In this document: positions 21,097 to 32,155 of the stretch, in pieces
Layout of the letters: each line of letters opens with the position of its first letter
How positions within the stretch are numbered: position 1 is the first letter of the stretch
NCBI GenBank assembly: GCA_963682025.1
Contig: OY821520.1
Span: 139,714,042-139,778,041, forward strand
Direction: 5' to 3'
DNA: 64,000 nt
Origin: Cordilura impudica
Taxonomy: Eukaryota; Arthropoda; Insecta; Diptera; Scathophagidae
The notes under the pieces: generated by a model
Told to the model about the DNA's origin: nothing
The model's database searches: none
What the model saw: the letters and a program-made list of their open reading frames with translations, nothing else
Position numbers and translations under genes: made by a program

Positions 21097-21328
21097 ACGG
21101 ACAAGAAAATATATAGAAGCCAAATTGAACAGAGCTTATCCAGAATTTACGCCATTTACTAAGGAACAACATGACAACCATTCTAGAATATTAGATATAG
21201 TAGATAAAGAAATATTTAGACTTGCCCAAGAGGGATATTTCACCAACGGGGTGGAAGATTTTAAACCACCGGAATATAGACCCGAAATATATAGGTCAAA
21301 AGGAGCGGAGTCAATGGAAGACAATTAA
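21089..21328 (+). CDS. Small ORF 2 upstream of gag, unknown function
   Basis: 79 residues, starting MPRRTRKYIEAKLNRAYPEF and overlapping the end of small ORF 1 by 8 nt, a spacing that would suit coupled translation. It has a basic N-terminus and a Pro/Glu-rich C-terminus (FKPPEYRPEIY). No domain recognised. It ends 118 nt before the gag start. Confidence 0.45.
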   Translation: MPRRTRKYIEAKLNRAYPEFTPFTKEQHDNHSRILDIVDKEIFRLAQEGYFTNGVEDFKPPEYRPEIYRSKGAESMEDN

Positions 21329-21446
21329 TAAATCTCTTAACACTACATTTAAATTTATGCTTTTTATACTTTCAACAAAAAACTAACTAAATATATAGGC
21401 CCTAGAATTACGGGTAAAGTGTAATTAAGACCGATAATAGGGGATT

Positions 21447-22736
21447 ATGACTGACAAATGGGAACTAATTATAGGCAACATACAATTTTTTCATGAAGAC
21501 TTTAAGAAGTCATATAAATGTATCAATAAGAATACTTATATAAAGGATGATACCATAAGGAAACATTTGAAAACATTAATAGAAAATTATAATAACATAG
21601 CAAGACTAGTTTCGAAATATAAACTAGATTATACGAAAGAGCATTTAAAAATAGTAGTTGACATATATTGGGACGTAAGAGACAGATTAGTGAGAATATA
21701 TGACAAATATAGTATAAGAGAAAATATACCACACGATTACACGGAGCAAATTAAATTAAACATTGACAAAATAATCATAATAAGTGCCAAACTAGGTCCC
21801 GAGACAATTGAGGAGGAAGATTCAAACGACAAGGGCGACACGGAAACGGAAGTTAAAAATTTTATAGAAGAAGTAATCGATAAAGTAATAACAAAAGAAG
21901 AACTAAATATGGCCCAAACAGTGGAACAATTCGTGGATACAGCATCCAAATTCATATCGGACTACGATGGAGACGTGAAGAACTTGCAAAGCTTCATCGA
22001 TGGTCTGATAATGAGTGACCAATTGAAAGGAGCTCACGAAATAATAGCTGTTTCACTAATTAAGACAAAACTGAAAGGAACGGCCCGACAGCTAATAACA
22101 GATGAGATATCTATAAAACAAATTAAAGAGAAATTACAAGGTTCAATAAAAGGCGAACATGTTGGTGGACTGATCGCCAAACTGATGAACATACAGCAGA
22201 AAAATAAAACGGCCAACGCATACACCAGCGAAGTAGAAGACTTGGCGAAAAGAATTCATAATGCCTACATTTCGGACGGCGTACCACCGGCAGCAGCCAG
22301 AGAATATACAACAAAAGCGGCGGTAAATGCCATAGTAACAAACTGTAACAATGATAATGTCAAACTCATCATGAAAGCGGGACAGTTCTCTTCATTGAAC
22401 CAAGCTGTCCAGAAATTTATTGAAACCTGTACAGAAGCTTCCGGAAGTAAAGATACTGTGTTATACTATAGACAACAGAATAGATCATATAATGGCAATA
22501 ACAATAGAAATTTCCGAATTAATGACAATAATTGGCACCAAAATCGCCAAGGTACCTATAGAGGAAATAACAATTCCAGAAGTAGAAATGGGAATAACTA
22601 CATGAATAACAGAAATCGGAACCAACGTGACAATAGGGAACGTAATTACCAAATTTCGAACAACTATAGAGGTCAGGACAGACAAGTCCGACCAATAGAA
22701 AGTACGGACAATACGTGTTCGGAAAACTTCGAATAG
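21447..22736 (+). CDS. gag: Gag polyprotein
   Basis: 429 residues, intact. The first 150 residues are helical and charged. About 155-330 is a capsid-like region of the retrotransposon Gag type (QSFIDGL..SDQ...HEIIAVSLIKTKLKGTAR, then a run of helices). About 345-415 is Asn/Arg/Gly-rich (NNRNFR, RNGNNY, NRNRNQRDNR) and probably binds RNA. There is no CCHC zinc knuckle, which fits the mdg1/412-type insect elements as I know them. Gag would assemble particles around element RNA. The pol frame starts inside its last codons in the -1 frame, so Gag-Pol would come from a -1 frameshift. Confidence 0.88.
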   Translation: MTDKWELIIGNIQFFHEDFKKSYKCINKNTYIKDDTIRKHLKTLIENYNNIARLVSKYKLDYTKEHLKIVVDIYWDVRDRLVRIYDKYSIRENIPHDYTEQIKLNIDKIIIISAKLGPETIEEEDSNDKGDTETEVKNFIEEVIDKVITKEELNMAQTVEQFVDTASKFISDYDGDVKNLQSFIDGLIMSDQLKGAHEIIAVSLIKTKLKGTARQLITDEISIKQIKEKLQGSIKGEHVGGLIAKLMNIQQKNKTANAYTSEVEDLAKRIHNAYISDGVPPAAAREYTTKAAVNAIVTNCNNDNVKLIMKAGQFSSLNQAVQKFIETCTEASGSKDTVLYYRQQNRSYNGNNNRNFRINDNNWHQNRQGTYRGNNNSRSRNGNNYMNNRNRNQRDNRERNYQISNNYRGQDRQVRPIESTDNTCSENFE

Positions 22737-23738
22737 CCTCTGAGGGAAAAAGGGACATAAAAATATATAAATTGAATCTTAACCTTGGTGTGTTTGTAAA
22801 ATTTTTGAATTATCACACAAAACAAATGCTTGTTTTACTTGTGGACACAGGAGCAGACATATGTCTAATAAAAAAGGAAAATCTTGGGGACGATAATTTC
22901 ATCAACAAACGGAACATAACATCAATTAGTGGTATAGGAAATGGAGTAATTAAGTCAATAGATTCAACCGATCTGGAGATTAGCAGAAAGGATTTTACAG
23001 TAACCTATGAATTTCATGTGGTTCACAACGACTTCCCTATACCATGCAGCGGAATCATAGGGATAAATTTTTTGAAAACTTTCAAATGTAGCATTGACTT
23101 TATGGAAGATAAAGAATGTCTTATTATGAGACCTAAATATTTTCGAACCCTAACAATTCCGATACAACACACGTACAATGATGACTACGTCATTCTACCA
23201 GCAAGAGCTCAGGTAATACGTAAAATACCATTTAACACTCAGTATGGAGAACTACTGGTATTGAACCAGGAAATAAAACCAGGCGTATACATTGCAAATA
23301 CATTAGTTCAAGGCAATAACGCGTATGTCAGAATTCTTAACACTAATGAAGAAATTATGACACTGGATATTAATGACATTAGAACTGAGAATTTGGACGA
23401 GTACGATGTTATATATACGAATAACGAGCAGAAAATGGACAATAGGAAAGATAAAATTTTGGAAAAATTATCGAAAAATTTCCCTAAAGAATTCGAAAGT
23501 GAACTTCGCTTTGGAAACGGAGAAAATTTCCACAAACAATTTCTACAAACAACATTTAAGGCTAAGTGATAACACACCAACATATATAAAGAATTATAGA
23601 ATCCCACATTCACAAAAAGTAGAAGTAGAGAAACAAGTAAGAAAATTGATAGATGATGATATTGTAGAACAATCAATGTCAGAGTACAACAGTCCGTTGC
23701 TGATTGTACCAAAAAAGGGACTCCCAAACTCGATTTGA
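22715..23738 (+). pseudogene. pol: Protease and start of reverse transcriptase, truncated pol
   Basis: The frame overlaps the gag end (-1). An aspartic protease is clear from VLLVDTGADICLI (about residue 45) and a later GIIGINFL. A linker of about 130 residues leads to the RT N-terminus. The frame shifts near 23550, after which YIKNYRIPHSQKVEVEKQV and SEYNSPLLIVPKKG match the first conserved block of gypsy-type RT. The match stops dead at about 23735. RT palm, RNase H and integrase do not follow. The protease may be functional, but this pol is not. Confidence 0.85.
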
Positions 23739-23800
23739 CTATCAACAACATCGGTCCGAAATAGGGAAGAAATATGGGACGATAAGTCGCCCGGAGCACA

Positions 23801-24031
23801 GTGAAATGTCCTCGGACATTTTACATATATGAAATAATTAATAAAAATTACCTGAATGCTAAAGTGAAAATTGACTTAGGACAATTATTCCCCAGGTTGG
23901 TTAGACCAACCGGCATCAGAAGAAATGAGAATAATAATGATAAAAATGACCTGGATACTAAAGGGAAAATTGATTTAGGACAATTATTCCCCAGGTTAGT
24001 TAGACCAACCGGCATCCGAAAAAGGCATTAA
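23801..24031 (+). pseudogene. Remnant with an in-frame 33-residue tandem repeat
   Basis: KIDLGQLFPRLVRPTGIR occurs twice, 99 bp (33 codons) apart, in one open frame. Each DNA unit holds a GGTTRGT-TAG-ACCAACC hairpin. This lies between the RT break and the AT-rich 3' region. It could be the end of an unrelated pol-like frame or non-coding 3' sequence that was duplicated. Confidence 0.4.
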
Positions 24032-25229
24032 TGGGTTGCAACCAATTATAGAGAAATATATATAGAATTATATGAGAATAAATGGAAATAAAATAAAAAA
24101 AAAATTAGAAAAGTGCTCACACCTTAGAGGTGAATTGATTAGAATAATATCCGAGAAGAACAAAACTGATGACCACAAGTGATATAGGAGAGTATCATTT
24201 ATATTGTGCTATGGCCCGATGAGGACGCTCATTACGGACATGAATATAGAAATATAGGGACACTATAATAAATTATTTATGCAGCTATATGAAAATTACG
24301 GGAATATAACTTCTTTTCATGGTAACATTGCGGTATAGTTGTAACAAGTCAAATTTAATTAAATTTAACATAATTCAATATTTCAAAATTTAATAAAACA
24401 AAAATTTTAAAGTTTATAAACTAAATTGAAAAAAAAATATTTTTTCTATATCTCTAAATGATAAAATCAAATGAATATATATGTATTATTTAATAAATTA
24501 TTATAAAATTAATTTTCAAAATTTATATGAAAATGTTAAAAATACATAAAATTCAATCTCCAAATAATAATGACGTAAACTTTAAAATTTAAAATAAAAT
24601 TAATTTAGCAAAATTTATATAAAAATGTTAAAAATACATAAATTTCAATCTCAAAATAATAATGACGTAAATTTTAAAATTTAAAACAAAAAATAATTTA
24701 ATAAAATCTTATATATGCACTAATTACTAAATTATCATACAGAATGATAGAATCATTCTTATTAAAAAGGGAGGTGGCATAGCTGTCCCATTGAAACATT
24801 ATATCATTTATTTGTATTTAAATAATTTTGAAACATAATAAAATTAAATCAGTTATTTGTAATTAAATAATTTTGAAATATAATATAATTAAAGCATTTG
24901 TTTGTAGTCAAAATAATTTTAAATATATGTTAATTTCAAATATATGTTAATTAAATAAAATTGGTTCATTAAATAATTTTATTATCTTACTACATAATAT
25001 TAAAGGAACCTGATATGTCAATAATCCTAAATTAGATTCAAATTAAATTACTTAACTTCAATATATAAATAACTCTATAATTGTCCAAAAATGCTTTTTA
25101 AGATAAACTAGCTGTATGCATAACTAAATTTCCATAGAAATAAGAGAACAAAAAATCTTTATTACAAGACATATAAAATTTAATTTAAATACGATAAATA
25201 ATTTCATGAATGACAAGATCATTCAATTT
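24032..25229. other. AT-rich 3' region of the retrotransposon
   Basis: Non-coding, with loosely repeated AAATTTAAAATAAAATTAATTT blocks (24440-24720). It contains one polypurine-like tract at about 24764-24773. Confidence 0.7.
24740..24783 (+). promoter_or_regulatory. Upstream polypurine-like tract with hairpin
   Basis: AGAATGATAGAATCATTCT forms a 7-bp stem, followed by AAAAAGGGAGGTGGCATAG. Layout matches the true tract at 25205-25240. Confidence 0.55.
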
Positions 25230-25240
25230 AAAAAGGGAGG
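25205..25240 (+). promoter_or_regulatory. Polypurine tract with hairpin before the 3' LTR
   Basis: TGAATGACAAGATCATTCA forms a stem, then AAAAAGGGAGG abuts the LTR start TGTAGC at 25241. It would prime plus-strand DNA synthesis. Confidence 0.75.
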
Positions 25241-25638
25241 TGTAGCGTGATTCTATTCAAATAGTGAACGATGACTTCAGTTAGTCACTAAATAAATTCA
25301 TCGACCAAAATACAATTTAGTCCGAACATTTGCTGATGCGACAATTTACATTAAAGTCAATGCCCGTATTTTATATACGGAAGTGTTTATGTTTAAACAA
25401 TTGTCGCTATAGCAAATGTATTGCGAAATACATAATCACGCCATACCTCACATGTATGTACATATGTATATTTTGTTTATACAGGTATTTTTCATACGAT
25501 TAAAAATTGTAAAATTAATAATAAAAGAAAGAAGTATGAACAATAAAGCATTCATTAATAATTGTTGATTTGAACATAAAACAAACTAGTTTTATTTTTA
25601 ATTTCTAGAATTGAAATATAAATTAGATATTCTTTATA
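25241..25638 (+). repeat. 3' LTR
   Basis: 398 bp, same as the 5' LTR save one A. Followed by the AAAT target duplication at 25639-25642. Confidence 0.93.
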
Positions 25639-25887
25639 AAATTAAGAAATCAAAAAATTTTAAATTGAAATAAAAAAAGAATTTACTCCCCAAAAAAACG
25701 TAAACATTGGGGAATTTTTTCATCATGAACAAATTCGGCAATCCCATACAAATTTTTTGGAGAAAGTTAAGTTTTTTGAGGAATTTGTTCATTGGGCGCT
25801 AAGTACTCAGCGCGTGGTAAGCATAGTGAACCATTTTTCATGTCAAAGGCCTTTGGATCCCGGGCAAGACCGGGTAAAAATAGCTAG
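25639..25887 (+). mobile_element. Helitron G, 3' part
   Basis: Ends with the hairpin CCCGGGCAAGACCGGG, 11 nt, and CTAG at 25884-25887, followed by T at 25888. Confidence 0.75.
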
Positions 25888-26060
25888 TATATAATATTAA
25901 AAATTTACTTTCTATGGGAGGTGCCACGTGCACTAAAATTTTTTTAAAACAAATTATAGCCTATAGCACTTCTCATATCTGCAGTAAGACTCTGTAAAAA
26001 TTCCAGGAAGATCGAACACACAAACAAACAAATAAACAAACAAACACACATTACCTTTTT
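25888..26060. repeat. CACGCC-type repeat, part after the Helitron
   Basis: TTTACTTTCTATGGGAGGTGCCACG continues the 17216-17574 repeat. A tail with (ACAA)n follows a GGAAGATCGAACAC phrase. Confidence 0.5.
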
Positions 26061-26107
26061 ATTACATTATTAGTAAGTATTGATACAGAAGTATAGATAG
26101 GTATATA

Positions 26108-26481
26108 TCTATAATATTAATACGCAAGGCGATTTCTTGTGACCGATGTAAATTTCACAGTTTTACCCCGATTTTGACAAAAAATTCATCATTTGATAGA
26201 TATTTCTTTTTAGCTGTTAGCCAGATTAACAGATTTTCATCGTCTGGAATATTTTTTTTGAGTTATGATTATTTAAAGTTGCTACTAACACATACATAAA
26301 ATTATACAATGCTATGTGTGTGTTTATTAAATTTGCTAATGTGTTTATATTAATGTGTTGAGTTTGTTTTCTTCATTCAAAATGAGTTGAATTGTGAAGC
26401 ATACCTTTAGGATCTTTATTAAATGAAAAAATAAAATTTCCTAGAATTTGCACTCGAATTTCGAGTGCTGGAATCTGCTAG
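26108..26481 (+). mobile_element. Non-autonomous Helitron, copy D (full length)
   Basis: TCTATAATATTAATACGC start after A; GCACTCGAATTTCGAGTGC hairpin, then TGGAATCTG and CTAG at 26478-26481, followed by T. 374 bp. Confidence 0.88.
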
Positions 26482-26665
26482 TATAGGTATAAATAGGATA
26501 TTAGGTTACAATTTATTTGTTTATTCTTTGAAGTGATTTTTTAGAACTGAATTTTTCATTGAGTACGACAAATTATGTTATGTATCTTAGTATTTTTAGT
26601 TGTTTCATGACAAATAAAAATATAATACACAATCAAAATGGCTTACTCTTATCTGGTTATAATTT

Positions 26666-26919
26666 TTTTACACCCTATACCACTATGTGATCAGGTTATA
26701 ATGCCTTTGTTCTGATGTTTGCAACTACCAAAAATATTTGACCTAGAACCATTTTTTATTATACCGATCGACTCAGAATCACTTGCTGAGTCGACTTAGC
26801 GATGTCCGTCCATCCGTCCGTCTGTTGGTCCATGTAAAGCTTGTAAACTACAGGTCGCAAATACGAATATATTTTGATGAAATTTAGTACATATACTTTT
26901 ATCAACCATAGGTTAAACC
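26666..26919 (-). repeat. TATACCC repeat, copy 4, left part (split by hAT)
   Basis: Reverse copy from CACCCTATACCACTATGTG. It is interrupted at the 8-bp hAT target GGTTAAAC (26912-26919) and resumes at 33166. Confidence 0.85.
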
Positions 26920-26988
26920 AGTGGTCGCCAAAGTTTTTGGACGAAGGGCCAAATAGAGTTTTAAAAAATATGAACTGGGCCAAAAATA

Positions 26989-27786
26989 ACAAGTAAGAAA
27001 ATTATAGTCGGTCTAGACCGACAATACGATACCCTATACCATGCGTTTAGAGACCCTATCTCTCAGGCCCAACTAACTAGATATAGAAAATAAGCATAAA
27101 CCAAATTTGAGTGGGATTATTATTAATTTTTTCGGCTGCAGATATGAAAAAGTTTATATCGGATGTTATATCTATATGGGGACCAGGCCCAAAAATGGAC
27201 CGATCCTGACCATCTTTGGTATGGTCTCTTGTATTTTGCAAAAATATATACAAACAAAATTTGAGAAGAATCAGTGCAATATTTTTGTTTTTTGATATAT
27301 TTAAGTGAAGACCGGGAAGCAGCTCTATATGGGGCCTATGATTAAGAGTTATCCAATAGGGATCATTTTTGGACTACTCATTAATGGATGTAATATATAC
27401 ATACAAACCCAATTTGACTAAGATTTGTATGATAATTTGGATCTTATGGCAATATATGTTGATTTCATAGGGGTCATTTGTATGGGGGCTAGCTCTGAAC
27501 ATGGACCGATTCTCACCGATTTCAATAGCGTTCATCCCATGACCGATTAAAGATCAAATACCAAATTTCATCAAAATATATTCATAGTTGCGACCTGCAG
27601 TTTGATTACAAGCTTTACATGGACACACAGACGGACGGACGGACGGACGTCGTTAAATCGAATCAGATAGTGATTCTGATTCGATCGGTATAATTAAAGA
27701 TGGGTGTAGGTCAAATATTTTTGGTTGTTACAAACAGCAGCACAAAGTCATTATACCCAAACCACATAGTGGTATAGGGTATAAAA
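26989..27786 (+). repeat. TATACCC repeat, copy 5 (complete, inside the hAT)
   Basis: ACAAGTAAGAAAATTATAGTC with palindrome at the left; (GGAC)n at about 27630-27648; ends GGTATAGGGTATAAA. Inserted about 70 bp inside the hAT left end. Confidence 0.9.
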
Positions 27787-28752
27787 AGCACTTATAGAAG
27801 AAAAAAAGTTTTCGTATGCAAGATTTTGTAAATAAACTTATAACACTAATAATTTATATTTTTTATATTTTTATTTTTATTGAAAAAGTAACTAAACAAA
27901 GCATCAATGAGAATTATGCAACTGGGATTTACTTGCATTTATAATATTTTTGTTCTTTATATGTTCTTGGGAAACTGATATCCTCAGAATTTCCGCCAAA
28001 TAAGAATCAGTCAATCTCTCACGAAATTGACTTTTAATATATGTCATACGAGAAAATGTTTGTTCGCAAATATAAGTGCTTCCAAATATCGATATGTGCT
28101 CACTTGCAAATTTTTTAATATTTGGAAATATAGTGTCATCTAAATTTTGATAGAATTCAATAAAATTTCCTTCCTTATGTACATCTTCAGAATATCGTTA
28201 GTCTGCAAATCAATCAGTTCTAGTTGCAAATTTTCTTCAACAGTATTCGCCTCTACTTCAATTGGATTTCGAAATAAATTAAATTTTTTTTTCGCTTTTC
28301 TTTTTAAGTCGCTAAATTTAACAATAAATTCATTTTGCAGTGATTCTATTGATTTTTCAAATTGTACATAAGCGAAAATATTTGTATATTGCGGAGTCTT
28401 CAACAATTTTGGGCAGCACTGAAAATGTACCACATTTTTATTGACGAGCTGGTTTCTAAATAATTCCATTTAACTTCAAAAGATTTTACATCGTAAAATA
28501 ATGAATATGCTATTTTTCCTTTACCTTGGAGCTTATAATTCAGATCGTTTATATGTGCAGTAATATCGGTTAAAAAAGCTAATTTACATAACCATCCATA
28601 ATCTAATAATTTAGCAATAGGCTTTTGTTTTTCGTTCATAAAAATGTCAATTTCATGACGAAGATCAAAAAAACCAGCGAACTTCGCTATGATAAAGAAC
28701 GTCGCCATGTTTAGCATTAATTGATGTTAGAAATTCTTGGAATTGACGATGA

Positions 28753-28943
28753 AAATTTTTTTTCAATTATATATTCTTCCTTTATTTACATATTTTAACA
28801 AATTTGATATTTACATATGAGATCTTATCTTTACATATAGATATTGCAACAAATAATATATAGGATCTAAAGACATTAAATAGTTTTTATTTTATTTTTT
28901 TAATGATTTTTAAAGGAAAATGGGAGGAAAAAAACCTTTATAT
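28753..28943 (-). mobile_element. 191-bp insertion with 13-bp target duplication
   Basis: GAATTGACGATGA stands on both sides (28740-28752, 28944-28956). Removing one copy plus the insert restores the hAT reading RQFQEFLTS. On the minus strand the insert ends in a short A-run, which with the duplication length suggests retroposition. No internal promoter boxes recognised. Confidence 0.75.
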
Positions 28944-29907
28944 GAATTGACGATGATTCAAACCATATCTCCGAATAAAATTTACGGTTGATAGATAGAT
29001 AGATTTTACATGACATGATAGATTTTACATTTAATATTTTTACACACAATGCTTGCTGATGTATAACACAATGTAGATGCATAGGTTTTTTATCTCTAGT
29101 GTTTCACACTCCTTATTAATCCATCCAATTAGACCTATGTTTGCTCCAATCATATTTTTTGCACCATCTGTAGTTACACACATCAACTGTTTATAATTTA
29201 ATTGTAGTTCTGTCATTATTTCGGAAGCTTTAAGAAAAATAGCCTCTCCAGTGGTTGTTCTCTTAAGACTCTTGAGTGCAGCTAATTCTTCAGTTATATG
29301 AAAAGCATCATTTATTCCTCGAATAAAAATAAGAAGCTGAGCGATATCGGACACATCTGTACTTTCATCAAGTGCAATTGAAAGAAATATAAATTTCTTT
29401 GCTTTTTCTTTTAGCTGCGAAAAAACGCTGGTACCAATATCTTCAATTCTTCTCATTATTGTGTTTGCAGATAAACATTTTTAAATGCACTCAATTTTTT
29501 GGACATACTTCTTCTGCTATTTTCAATACACATTTCATAAATTCTTCATAAATTCTTCATCTGTAAATGGCCGCCCTGCGTCAGCAATATACTTAAGGCC
29601 CATTTACACGATACTACTCAGTCGTATGATTTTTCGAAATAAAAATCCGATGAAATTCATCGGACTGTCATAAAGTCGTACCGACATTATTTCTGCATAC
29701 TTAGGCCATTTACACCATCACACTCAATTCGTATGAAAACAGCTGTTTACAATAGCATACAAAGAAAACAAAAAAATTTAGGAGTGTTGTTATAAATAAT
29801 TATAAGCAAATGTATAAAATAGAAAATAAGAAAAAACTTAAAGCCGTTGGAGTTATTATGGCAATAGCCATCATCACGAAGTATAAAAAAAAGCGAAGTA
29901 TGATAGT

Positions 29908-31127
29908 TTGCAAAATTCAAAACGGTTATGGAGCCGTGAATGGTTACGCCGGAGATATTCAGGAAAGGACTTGACACATGTTGCTATAAAAGAGCTTCAA
30001 TTGGAGGACCCAAAGTGCTTCATCAATTTTTGTAGGCTATCTAAAGAAGCCTTTGAAAATTTGTTAAGTATTGTTGGCCCTGTTATAAGGAAACAAAACA
30101 CTGTAATGAGGGAGTCCATTTCACCTACTACACGGTAATCGAGTTTTAAAAACTAAAGATTGCTAACTTAATGTGTCTTCTTATATTTCAGTCTGCTGAT
30201 TACCCTAGCTTTTTGGCAACGGAAAACTCGTATACTGACCTTTCGTACGGGTTCCGAGTATCTACACCGGCGATATGTAAATTGGTTCCAGAAACACTAA
30301 AGGCTATTTACAAGGCGCTTCGTTTAAAATTTTTAAAAGTAATTTTATTTTCGAGAGCAGGTTTCCCTTATGTTTGCAATGTTATATTTTACGATTTTTG
30401 TTTCAATTTAGGGTTGTACAACAGCTAGTGAGTGGAAAAAAGTGGCTGATGATTTTTATAGCAAATGGAATTTTCCCATGTGTCTTGGTGCTATTGTTAA
30501 AATACCTAAATTGATTAACATAAAAAAAAATTCCACTTACTTATTTATTTATACATGGGAAACATATTGCTTTCAGACCGAAGTCTAAAGATGGTTCCTA
30601 TTATTATAATTACAAGGGTTTCAACAGTATAATTTTAATGGCAGTGGTTGGCGCAAGCTATAAGTTTATTATGGTCGATGTAGGAGTTAATGGTAGAGCC
30701 AACGATGCTGCAGCTTTTAATGTGTCGGATATCGGGGACTCCATAAAACAAAATCTACTTGATTTTCCAGAAGATGAAGAGCTCCCGGGAACAAATATTA
30801 AAGTATTTTATTTCTTTACACAACCATTTTGTACATATCCTTACGCTTTTTATATTTTAGGTACCCTACGTTTTTGTTTCAGACGATGCTTTCCGTTTGA
30901 CGCCCAGAATTATAAAACCGTTTAGTCAAAGGCAGTTAGTTGAAAACAAAATATTCAACTACCGGTTGTCAAGAGCTCGAAGAGTCGTGGAAAACGCCTT
31001 CGGAATACTTTGTGGAAGATTCCAAATATTTCAAAGAGAAATAAATTTACCTGTTGAAACAGTTGAGCTCATAACGTTAGCATGTTGCGCACTTCATAAT
31101 CTTCTTGTGAAAGAAGGTGATGAGTAG
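29908..31127 (+). pseudogene. Harbinger transposase gene, with introns
   Basis: Exon 1 (to 30134) has KRLWSREWLRRR and FCRLSKEAFENLLSIVGP. A 57-nt intron (30135-30191) leads to RLLITLAFLATENSYTDLSYGF. A second intron (30339-30411) precedes EWKKVADDFYSKWNFPMCLGAI. A degraded stretch at about 30490-30570 follows, where a third intron with lost splice ends is likely. Next come GKHIAFRPKSKDGSYYYNYKGF, VDVGVNGRANDAAAF (first Asp), FVSDDAFRL (second Asp) and RRVVENAFGIL (Glu), ending at 31127. The DDE triad is intact, but frame breaks near the start and in the middle mean it probably does not work. Confidence 0.88.
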
Positions 31128-31432
31128 TATACTTCGGACAATATAAGTACAATAGTAATAGAAAGAGGTCCAGGAAATAGATACTCCAACGATGCTTCCG
31201 AAATAAGAAATAGTTACAGGCATTTTTTTAATAACATCAATGTTTTGCCATGGCAGAGTGAAGCTATTAATAAATTTAATTTTTAAATTAAGAATAATGT
31301 AGTGCGAAAAATAATTACAAAAATTTTATTTTCGTTTGTTAAATAAATATATATTTATAAAAAAGGATATACATAGTAAACAAAGTAATTCTCCCAAATC
31401 GAATATATTTCATTAAACAAAATTACCTGGAA

Positions 31433-32155
31433 ACATGATGTTGAAGGCTCTTCATCAAGTCCCGATTGAGAACTATCATCTAAAATTTGGAAAAAAAAAT
31501 AACATACATACATAAATACAATATTAAAATAAAAATATATATATGTATTTGGTAGTTATAGTTTCGTACATATGAAAGGCTCGACTTCCCTTTTCGAGAT
31601 TGCATGAAGTCTTTCAGGAAATAAAGGTGCTCATACCAGTAGGATGTAGGAACATAAATGTCTTCGGTTCCAGAACCACTTTTCTTTTTGCTCTCAACCA
31701 CTCGCAAAAGTTCTCTTCCGTATTGCGACCGAAGATAACTAAGTTTCATCTGAAAACATATGCATTTAGTAATTTTGTAACAAAATCTAGTTTAAGCAAT
31801 TACCTTTACTTCATTTGCTGTAACATTTGGCACAATTGCACTTATTTCTTTGGTAATATCTTCCACTGACTGTACCCGGGCGTGCTTATTATGATAAAGT
31901 GGACTCCTGGTATTGTACAGGCATTCTTTTTCCTTATAAATACCTATCATCTTCATCACTACGTCTCTATTCCAATCAATCTAAAAAAATTAAATACATT
32001 CAAAACACATTCCACAACACTCCACTGGCCAATGATATATACACTTTGTTTAGTTGCTAGTTTTGACCATACTCCAAACAAAACACTGTTGGCCGGTAAC
32101 ACAAAACATCTATTGAAATCTAAATACATACCTTTGCAGCTGGAGACAAACTCAT
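31433..32155 (-). CDS. MADF (Myb/SANT-like) protein of the Harbinger element
   Basis: Exon 1 starts at ATG 32155 (MSLSPAAK). A GT-AG intron of about 150 nt (32132-31981) follows. Exon 2 (IDWNRDVVMKMIGIYKEKEC, LYNTRSPLYHNKHARV, SVEDITKEISAIVPNVTANEVK) carries most of the MADF domain. A second intron lies at 31803-31751, then exon 3 (MKLSYLRSQYGRELLRVVE, SGSGTEDIYVPTSYWYEHLYFL). A short last exon near 31480-31433 encodes SSQSGLDEEPSTSCF. In Harbinger elements this partner binds DNA and brings the transposase to the nucleus and the element ends. The frame appears intact across the inferred splices. The 3' end is not certain. Confidence 0.8.

Larger units (their letters stand above)
18167..25638 (+). 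mobile_element. LTR retrotransposon (Ty3/gypsy type), rearranged interior
   Basis: LTRs at 18167-18565 and 25241-25638 are flanked by a 4-bp AAAT duplication (18163-18166 and 25639-25642). The LTRs differ, as far as I can see, by a single A in one A-run, so the insertion is young. The order is LTR, primer site, leader hairpin, an inverted fragment of a related element (18802-20415), two small ORFs, gag, protease and the first residues of RT, then a jump to 3' sequence, two polypurine-like tracts and the LTR. Most of RT, RNase H and integrase are missing in the sense direction, so the copy must have depended on proteins from a relative. No envelope-like gene is seen. Confidence 0.9.

Noticed and set aside
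23308..23799. 163-codon minus-strand frame over pol
   Set aside because: Antisense shadow of the protease/RT coding region.
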